This document shows positions 58,801 through 64,000 of a stretch of 64,000 bases of DNA, piece after piece. Every line of letters starts with the position of its first letter. Positions within the stretch are counted from its first letter, which is position 1. The position numbers were made by a program, and so were the translations under genes. Source of the DNA: Pythium myriotylum (Eukaryota > Oomycota > Peronosporomycetes > Pythiales > Pythiaceae); assembly GCA_023091665.1 (NCBI GenBank), contig JALJCQ010000033.1, positions 310,001 to 374,000 of the forward strand, written 5' to 3'. The notes under the pieces were generated by a model. That model was not told the DNA's origin, did no database searches, and saw nothing but the letters and a program-made list of their open reading frames with translations.

Positions 58801-59957
58801 ACCTCTACCTTCGCGGAGTCGTGTGCGTCGAGAAGCCCCAGTGTCAAATGGCCCATCGGATGGTCACGAAAGTCGTACGTCAGGTATCCTATGCGGAGGG
58901 GCCGTGGCGTATTCTTGTGTGGTACAAAGATACTGCGATGTGGGAGTAGCTCTAGTGTTGCCGACTGTGCGTAGGACTTAGAATGAGCGACGGCAAGTTG
59001 TTTGCGGAATGCATCAGAGACGTCGATTAGTGTCGAGTCATATGGGAGGAGGGAAGACGACGAGCCGCCGTTTTGGAGCAGTTCTTCCTCGACGGCAGCT
59101 ATTATGCGATCAAGTAGCTCGTCGCGGGCTTCCCAGAGACACAGTGTGCGTTTGGACGTCGCAAGATCCGTCAAGGCCATGGCGCTGTCCGGAGCAAGCC
59201 GTACGCCTTCTTCATGCGCCTCGACCGCTTCGGTGTACCTCCCGACCGATTTGAGGAAGTGGCCTTTATTGTGGATCGCGCCGGCCTTGGTGCTTCCATG
59301 CTGAGCCATGGTAATGATGATATCTAGGTGGTACACAGCCTCGTCGACCTCGCCCCACTCGTAGAAGATGGAAGCAAGATCCATGTGGGCGTTCAAATGG
59401 TTAGAGTCAAGCGCGAGAACTGCCCTCAGCAATTGCTCAGCCTGGTTAAGCTGGTGAACTGCTTTCAACGCCGAGGCTTTGTTGTACATGGCATCAAGGA
59501 AATCAGGGTCGGCCGCGAGCGCCTGGTCGTAGAACTCAATTGCTTGCAGGCAAATTTGGATACTTTGCTCGCGGCCGTGGCGCGTGACGAAGCCCATGTT
59601 GCTGCGCGTCGCTGCCAGCGTCCCATTATCCCCCAGTTGGATCGCGGCCTCGGCGCCTTTGTCCAGCAGCGCAAGCGCGATGTCGCGGTCGCCGGTCAAG
59701 TCGAACACGAGCATGCCGAGGTTGTTGTACGCCGACGCCATCAGCGCGTACGCTCCGATCGCGTCCTCGTATAGATACAGCGCGCGCTGGCGCTCGCCGC
59801 GGTCGGCGGCGCGGCGCGCCTCGTCGTAGAGCTCGACCGCGCGCAAGATGCTCGCCTCATTCTCCAGCGTGGCCGTCAGCACGAACGGCTTTCCCGCCGT
59901 GAAGACGCCGACGCCGAAGCAGGCCAGCAGCAGCGTCGTCCAGAGGCGGAGACCCAT
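55890..59957 (-). CDS. Signal-anchored dual glycosyltransferase: TPR - GT41 (OGT-like) - TPR - GT4-like
   Basis: This single-exon gene encodes 1355 residues; the ATG at 59957 directly precedes a hydrophobic leader (MGLRLWTTLLLACFGVGVFT), so the protein is secretory or type II membrane. TPRs fill about residues 50-330 (FLDAMYNKASALKAVHQLNQ, AIHNKGHFLKSVGRYTEAVE). A GT41 domain as in O-GlcNAc transferase spans about 345-720: RIGYLTYDFRDHPMGHL, SYLGYPGTMGSTFTDFVIAD, VVLCNFNTVDKMEP (Lys kept), DAVLWLLEPSG, and AHSTAADALWANVPIV. A second TPR block lies at about 760-960. A GT-B (GT4-like) domain closes the chain (about 985-1340) with IIVIYCHEYG..., RGLGGSEEAV, WVHDVPSED, GSSPSRGLVDVLRAWPRI, GLVGHETLAKEYAAAGFYLY and PTKFSETSCVSLMKAMANGA. 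Cytosolic OGTs have neither the leader nor the second enzyme. Confidence 0.88.
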   Translation of the reverse strand: MGLRLWTTLLLACFGVGVFTAGKPFVLTATLENEASILRAVELYDEARRAADRGERQRALYLYEDAIGAYALMASAYNNLGMLVFDLTGDRDIALALLDKGAEAAIQLGDNGTLAATRSNMGFVTRHGREQSIQICLQAIEFYDQALAADPDFLDAMYNKASALKAVHQLNQAEQLLRAVLALDSNHLNAHMDLASIFYEWGEVDEAVYHLDIIITMAQHGSTKAGAIHNKGHFLKSVGRYTEAVEAHEEGVRLAPDSAMALTDLATSKRTLCLWEARDELLDRIIAAVEEELLQNGGSSSSLLPYDSTLIDVSDAFRKQLAVAHSKSYAQSATLELLPHRSIFVPHKNTPRPLRIGYLTYDFRDHPMGHLTLGLLDAHDSAKVEVYCYSYGVNDGSEWRRRAEKRCDIFRDGLHRSDLAFAQQIGLDAVDIVVDLMAHTTGARLGITALRPSPIIVSYLGYPGTMGSTFTDFVIADKYVVPPEVARASLTEQVVYLPHAYQVNQYELEIPTCAAKDRECVRAIRRNQGLPEDGVVLCNFNTVDKMEPRAFSLWMNVLRRVPDAVLWLLEPSGPFSNRVQSTLREEAKAHGVHPKRIVFAIREPKRAHLARLTAADLFLDSLIYNAHSTAADALWANVPIVSQWGDTFPSRVAGSLIRNLLGRPELVPHSMKEYEDVVMSLAENPTLLHRIRHDIAHQSVVAPLFDTKRITVHIEETYKALHDLHFHFKSIDSSRNRRSQLIIAPDEAERFIVTENKERLIRDAIARGIVRQGSGELGGAKAIYKRVLCAKPNHSDAMHLLGLTLYQMGQLEKAEQQLSRVIEIYNTTSLFRYNRAVVMIKLSRFAEAESDLITALQLNSSYTDAFLKLTDMLHDASDFAKVVVAYEQYGMLALTSPFISKDNHERAYLQYSYSLMQTERANDAIELLRVGRSQHPEYFRLGYNLAALLSHVKNYSAADEVQIETAQAEARYIFSSRGRLFAKKQRPQGREIIVIYCHEYGQSWWDAWGPSSLQRGLGGSEEAVVFMSRELSRLGYWVEVYGNPPHEDIGQSGEDGALWYPHYAFDPADADADIFIAWRYHISLGIGTRSKHKIFWVHDVPSEDTKHSRLLRELDYIFCVSQYQASLFPQSLASKLVITSNAVDPKYFMNTTVQSFNRNHRFVYGSSPSRGLVDVLRAWPRIRQHIPNASLRVFYGFTPAFLDWGRRHINNFSLWKQGTEMMMQQPGVEYVGLVGHETLAKEYAAAGFYLYPTKFSETSCVSLMKAMANGAIPITSRFASSALGETTSHFDLGPPTSRTDTDEWLSLWVDSILSAVKSELETDALRQEMIQFARHKYRWASVASQWQALFNAMLV

Positions 59958-60534
59958 GGCGCTCACAAGTATCCTTCCATTTTCCACGACGTTTGGATCC
60001 TGGAGAGGATGGTGGTCACCGAAAGGTTGACCGGTTTTGTACCGGTTTGGAACGATTGGCCAAACGCTTCAACCGGTATCCGTCTGCGAGATGTTCACGC
60101 CACGGCTATGACGAGAACAAATCAGCTGGCGCGGAACCGGGCCTATGTACACCACGCTTCCCTACCCCCAGTTCTTTTTTTCACCTTGATGATGACAAAC
60201 TGTGCGTATGTTTCGTGGACCCAATCAAAATAGTCGACCACTGGTGTCTCCACCAATCACCACTTTCCTCCTAGTGGAAGAGTCATTCTCTACCGCTGGT
60301 GGATCCCAGATGGCTCCTCAAGGCCAGAACCGTTCTTGTTCACCGGAACAAACGCCCATATCCAAACCGAGAACGGAACCATCTCCTGCTCCTCCTGCTC
60401 CTCCTCCTGCTCCTCTGCCCCTGCTCCTCATGGCTGCCTTTCCGTCTGTTTCCTCCCCCCCCCCTTGATCTACCTACACCTTCTCAGCAGCTCCATTCCC
60501 CAACGCGCCCCCTCGCGCCCAAGCCTCCCCCGCC
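59958..60534. promoter_or_regulatory. Divergent region with three ACCGGT sites
   Basis: The gap between the glycosyltransferase (minus) and the permease (plus) contains ACCGGT at 60030-60035, 60041-60046 and 60072-60077. The first two form a direct repeat (ACCGGTTTTGT / ACCGGTTTGG). The third is within CAACCGGTA, so the longer pattern AACCGGTT is approached on both strands. This is the consensus of grainyhead/CP2-type factors; whether any such factor acts here is unknown. A pyrimidine-rich strip (CTCCTGCTCC repeats) at 60385-60440 precedes the permease start. Confidence 0.4.
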
Positions 60535-61956
60535 ATGACCCAGATCTCGCAGCGCTACGCGCGCGTGCCGCACCTCTGGGCGCTCGGCGTCGGCGCCGTC
60601 ATCTCGGGCGACTTCTTCGGCTGGCAGTCGGCGCTCATCGCGGGCTTCGACGGCGTCCTCATCATCCTCTCCGTCGTCACCGTGCTCTACATCCTCCTCT
60701 CCTTCTCCATCGCCGAGCTCTCGACCACCGTGCCCGTCGGCGGCGGCCCCTACGTCTTCGCGCTCCACGGCATCGGCCGCCGCGCCGCCTTCTTCGCAGG
60801 CATCGCAGAGAGCCTCAAGGTCATCGTCACGTGCGCTGTCATCGTCACGGGCATCGGATCGTACCTCACGTCGCTGCTCGGCACCTCCGACAAGCTCGGG
60901 CCGCTCTGGTGGGCCATCTTTTACGCGCTTTTCTGTGGGCTCAACGTCATCGGCGTCGTGCTCTCGTTCCGCATCCAGGTCTTCACGACTGTGCTCTCGG
61001 TGCTGCTGCTGCTCATCTTCTACGTCGGCGCAGCCTCCAAGGTCTCGTACCAGGAGTGGGTCGTCGACCAGGACTTTGAGTTCAACAAGGGCTTTGACGG
61101 CATCCTGCGCGGATTCTCCTTCTCGCTCTGGTTCTACCTCGGCATCGAGGAGCTTCCGCTTGCCGTCGAGGAGACCATCGAGCCCGAACGCAACATGCCC
61201 AAGGGCCTCATCTCGTCCATCCTCACGCTCATCGCTGCCTCGTACTGCACTGTCATCTTCAACTCGATGATCTCGCCCGGCGCGGCCGCCATCTCTACCA
61301 ACGGCTCGCCGCTACTCGAGGGCTACAAGACAGTCTTCGGCGACAACTCGACCACCTCGGGCTTCACGTGGCTGCTCATCGTCGGTCTCATCGCGAGTTT
61401 CCACTCGTTCATCTACTGCATGGGTCGCCTGCTGCGTGCCATCGCGCGCGACGGCTTCCTGCCCAAGGTGCTCACGACGCTCAACAAGAACGATACGCCC
61501 TACGTCTCGTTCCTTGTCGGCAGCGGCCTGGGACTGCTGCTCGCGCTCATCCTCCACTGGGCCATCGGCGACGTGCGCCTCGGCTCGGTACTCATCAACC
61601 TCGCGCTCATCGGTGCGCTCGTGTCCTACACGTTCCAGCTCACGGCCTTCACGATGCTGCGCCTGCGCCAGCCCGACCGCGTGCGTCCGTACAAGAGCCC
61701 CTTCGGCATCCCAGGCGCCTGCATCTGCCAGGTGCTCTGCATCTTCGTGCTCTTCTCCATCGTCTACAGCGGCGCCAAGGACTCGGACTTCCTTGCATCG
61801 ATCATCGTCGCCATTGTCTACTTCGCGCTCGGCGGCCTCTACCTCATCAAGTTCGTGGATCCGGAGGCCGGTGCCCACCTGCTTGAAGACCATGAGGCGG
61901 GTCTCCACACCAAGATCAACGAGTCGCTGCTCACGCCGCAGAGCCAGAAGCATTAG
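60535..61956 (+). CDS. Ethanolamine-permease-like APC-superfamily transporter
   Basis: This intronless gene encodes 473 residues with about 12 membrane segments. The ATG is at 60535 (cgcc before it). The N-terminal part (LGVGAVISGDFFGWQSALIA followed by GFDG) carries the APC-family GXXISGXXFGW pattern that is typical of the ethanolamine permease group of bacteria. Similar agreement occurs at VPVGGGPYVFALHGIGRRAA and FYLGIEELPLAVEETIEPER, as well as GLIASFHSFIYCMGRLLRAI. The likely substrate is an amine or amino acid taken up with protons. GC content and use of C or G at third positions are very high over the whole gene, higher than in adjacent genes. Together with the missing introns and the bacterial kinship this could mean ancient transfer, though highly expressed oomycete genes show the same bias. 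Confidence 0.82.
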   Translation: MTQISQRYARVPHLWALGVGAVISGDFFGWQSALIAGFDGVLIILSVVTVLYILLSFSIAELSTTVPVGGGPYVFALHGIGRRAAFFAGIAESLKVIVTCAVIVTGIGSYLTSLLGTSDKLGPLWWAIFYALFCGLNVIGVVLSFRIQVFTTVLSVLLLLIFYVGAASKVSYQEWVVDQDFEFNKGFDGILRGFSFSLWFYLGIEELPLAVEETIEPERNMPKGLISSILTLIAASYCTVIFNSMISPGAAAISTNGSPLLEGYKTVFGDNSTTSGFTWLLIVGLIASFHSFIYCMGRLLRAIARDGFLPKVLTTLNKNDTPYVSFLVGSGLGLLLALILHWAIGDVRLGSVLINLALIGALVSYTFQLTAFTMLRLRQPDRVRPYKSPFGIPGACICQVLCIFVLFSIVYSGAKDSDFLASIIVAIVYFALGGLYLIKFVDPEAGAHLLEDHEAGLHTKINESLLTPQSQKH

Positions 61957-62021
61957 AGTCAGTGGAGGCGGTGGCTGTCTATAACGAGTAGTAGTATACG
62001 TGTGTCTTTCTCAACGTGTTG

Positions 62022-64000
62022 TCACATGACGAGATTGCTGATGATGGCTGTGCCGTTGAGCGCGTAGTGCTCGGGTGCCCTTTCGCACGCGAGCTCAACC
62101 GCGAGCACGAAGTTGGAGGAGCTGCCCGTCGTGGACAGCGTCCCTTTGCGCGCACGCGTCTTGTAGAGTGGACAGACGTACTTGTGCGTGACCACGAGCG
62201 GCGATGGCGACTGCGATGGGCGCCCGGGCGCCGGCGGCGGCGGGTCTACGTCGAGCCCCGCCCTGCGCGCGGCGCTCGCGCTTCGAAGCGTCAGGTAGGA
62301 CGGCGTCAGCGCCGTCGGGGCAGCCGCGCGAGGGCTCGCCAGCGACGCCGGCGCGTCGTGGGTCGCGACCTGAGGGATCACGTGGATGACCGGCAGCACG
62401 TGGTGCATGACGCCGGGCTTGGGGTCCACGAGGCACTGCATCTCGTCGCTCCACTGCGCGCCTTCCAGAAAGAGACCCGAGATGAGCGCGCCGTCCATGG
62501 TGTCGAAGACGGGCTGGTTGGACGACCGCCGCGAAGTGTCGCTGGCGGCCTTGGCGAGTTCGGCCTCGAACTCGGCCGCAGACTGCGTGCGCGTGCTGTA
62601 GCCGCGGCGCAGCATGTGCTTGCGCGACGTGAGGAACGCCTCGCGCAGCACCATGAACTGGAACTCGAGGTGGTGAATCGGGACAACGTACTTTCGCGCA
62701 TGGCGCTGGAGGATCGCCGTGAAGAAGCCCTGCGGAAAGCTCAAAGCCGAGAGCGGGAAGATGCCGTTCGGGGCGCTGCCGTGGGTCTCCCAGTGCTGGA
62801 GGAAGTCGACGCGGAAGCGCACGTGCTGGACCCACAGCGCGAGCGACTGCGTCGACGTGGGCGTGACGGCCGACGCGTCGTCGCGCTTACGCCACTCGAG
62901 CGGCACGTGGTGGAGCCAGAGGCACTGCAGCACTTGCTCCAGCTGCGGAGACATGGCCACGAGCCCTCGGATCGCACGCGCGACGTCGTCGAGGTTGGCG
63001 TGGACGACCTCGAGTAGCGCAGTGCACCTGGCCAGCTCTTGCTGCAGCACGACCGCGTACGGGTCCGGCAGGCTGTCACCAGAAGCTGCGACGCTGAAGT
63101 CGCTGGCCCGCTCGCGTGTCGGAGGGCGCGGCAGCTTGAGCTGGATCTCCGCGCACGCTTGAAGCGCCGTGGCCTCCGGGGACGCAGCGGCGTCGGCGAC
63201 ACTGGACTTGCGTACGCTCGACTTGCGGGGCCCGCCGAGCTGTGACGACTGGCGCCTCGGGAGCTGTGGCATCTCGGCCACGACGTCTTTCTCGTCGTCA
63301 TCACTGCCGTTGTCGTCGAGAGCTGACTCCGTGGGCTCTTGCAAGAGGCTGCCTTGGAGTTGCACGATGTGCGCCACGAGGCGCTGCATCTCCTGCTTCT
63401 GGTAGAACACGTTCGCGTTCGGGTGCATGCCGAACGCGAACGGCGCGTCCAGAGTCGGCGGCAGCGCGTCCACGAACTCGACCATCTCGGCGCGATGGCG
63501 GAACACGGGGACGCTAAAGCTATCGTCATGGGCTGAAAAGAGACATTGGAAACCCCCGTCAGTCGCAGCAATCTCCGCGCCGGTGGCGACAGCCTCAGCG
63601 GAGCTGAAGCGTTGCAGATTCGCCATAAGGCAGCGCCGATCGAATTCGTCTGTCACACGGCCGCCGTAGTAAATCTCGCCTGTGAGAAAGTGTAATGCGT
63701 CCCACGGAACGTCGAGGACGTCGAGCGTATCGAGTTCTACTTGGTGAGGGCTCGGTTCGAAGTCACTGCCGTCTTCTTCGTTGCCCTCGCTGTAATCAAG
63801 ATGCGAGATCGCTCGAGACCTTGCAGCAGCCTGCTGGTCATCGTACAGTCCCACGAGGAGCTGCCGCTGCAGCGTCACCACGCTTAGGAAGTCCGAGCCG
63901 CTGAAGTCGTAAGTGAGATTCCAACCAAGTGAACCGAACTTGGCTCGCTCTTGGACCACCGCGTGGAAAAAGCTGAGCGCAAACACCATCTGCAGCTCAA
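62022..64000 (-). CDS. Dynein heavy chain, C-terminal part (partial)
   Basis: Dynein heavy chains are the motors of flagella (or of cytoplasmic transport). This piece is the C-terminal end of a much larger gene; the N-terminal part lies beyond position 64000, and the frame stays open to the window edge (ATG at 63989 is internal). The recognisable segment is the region after AAA6: [53 protein letters not shown] followed by DEFDRRCL. The C-terminal domain follows and ends with the usual short hydrophobic tail ([13 protein letters not shown]). Extra low-complexity stretches (around residues 225-290) interrupt it. The form [16 protein letters not shown] and the axonemal-style linker suggest an axonemal chain, but the subclass cannot be told from this part. 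It is convergent with the permease gene (65 bp between stops). Confidence 0.88.
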   Translation of the reverse strand, partial: ELQMVFALSFFHAVVQERAKFGSLGWNLTYDFSGSDFLSVVTLQRQLLVGLYDDQQAAARSRAISHLDYSEGNEEDGSDFEPSPHQVELDTLDVLDVPWDALHFLTGEIYYGGRVTDEFDRRCLMANLQRFSSAEAVATGAEIAATDGGFQCLFSAHDDSFSVPVFRHRAEMVEFVDALPPTLDAPFAFGMHPNANVFYQKQEMQRLVAHIVQLQGSLLQEPTESALDDNGSDDDEKDVVAEMPQLPRRQSSQLGGPRKSSVRKSSVADAAASPEATALQACAEIQLKLPRPPTRERASDFSVAASGDSLPDPYAVVLQQELARCTALLEVVHANLDDVARAIRGLVAMSPQLEQVLQCLWLHHVPLEWRKRDDASAVTPTSTQSLALWVQHVRFRVDFLQHWETHGSAPNGIFPLSALSFPQGFFTAILQRHARKYVVPIHHLEFQFMVLREAFLTSRKHMLRRGYSTRTQSAAEFEAELAKAASDTSRRSSNQPVFDTMDGALISGLFLEGAQWSDEMQCLVDPKPGVMHHVLPVIHVIPQVATHDAPASLASPRAAAPTALTPSYLTLRSASAARRAGLDVDPPPPAPGRPSQSPSPLVVTHKYVCPLYKTRARKGTLSTTGSSSNFVLAVELACERAPEHYALNGTAIISNLVM

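Noticed and set aside
62016..63017. 333-codon plus-strand frame opposite the dynein gene
   Set aside because: It is Arg-rich and complementary to a well-supported dynein frame with strong C/G third positions, a usual cause of antisense open frames.

Overview
The window looks like a gene-dense nuclear segment of an oomycete (a zoospore-forming stramenopile of the Pythium/Phytophthora/Saprolegnia kind). This is inference. It rests on the short GT-AG introns (mostly 50-95 bp, solved here by keeping the reading frame across junctions), the close packing (28 protein genes in 64 kb, several convergent pairs under 100 bp apart), flagellar genes (axonemal-type dynein heavy chain, BBS10-like chaperonin) beside plant-like ones (PEX22-like), and oomycete-style two-repeat Myb and bZIP factors. 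No prokaryotic operons, CRISPR, rRNA, tRNA or transposon remnants were found. Many open frames begin at GTG or TTG; I moved starts to the first plausible ATG.

Layout. 0.25-9.1 kb, minus: a seven-exon Piezo mechanosensitive channel (about 2838 aa) with FN3 and PH domains inside it. 9.4-11.2 kb, minus: an unrecognised coiled-coil/helical-repeat protein. 12.5-18.2 kb, plus: a double-bZIP factor, an LRR protein and a mitochondrial LETM1-domain protein. 18.3-24.4 kb: MIOS of the GATOR2 complex (minus), divergent from a methyltransferase fused to an aspartyl/asparaginyl-hydroxylase-type dioxygenase (plus). 24.6-28.5 kb: TRAPPC6 (minus), PEX22-like (plus), BBS10-like (minus). 28.7-34.6 kb, plus: two tandem 2H phosphoesterases, an Ala/Lys-rich helical protein and a JmjN/JmjC/C5HC2 histone demethylase. 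34.7-43.8 kb: FAM151/menorin-like (minus), R2R3 Myb, a tiny mitochondrial membrane protein, an ER-type 2-Cys peroxiredoxin (minus), an FSH1 hydrolase, a degenerate aldo-keto-reductase-like protein and a longin R-SNARE. 44.0-50.2 kb: a membrane protein with a PH-like domain (minus), nuclear cap-binding CBP80 (plus), NASP histone chaperone (minus). 51.4-62.0 kb: a DDT/WHIM/multi-PHD chromatin remodeller subunit (plus), a very large double glycosyltransferase (minus), an ethanolamine-permease-like transporter (plus). 62.0-64.0 kb, minus: the C-terminal end of a dynein heavy chain that runs out of the window.

The neighbours do not form one pathway. Themes recur: chromatin and transcription (bZIP, Myb, KDM5-like, DDT-PHD, NASP, CBP80), secretion (TRAPPC6, R-SNARE, ER peroxiredoxin, the secreted or Golgi glycosyltransferase) and the flagellum (dynein, BBS10). 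The strongest candidates for something undescribed are domain fusions: the signal-anchored TPR-GT41-TPR-GT4 protein, the Piezo with internal FN3 and PH domains, and the methyltransferase-hydroxylase. An R-SNARE lacks its zero-layer arginine, and a 13-bp palindrome is shared by two unrelated divergent promoters.
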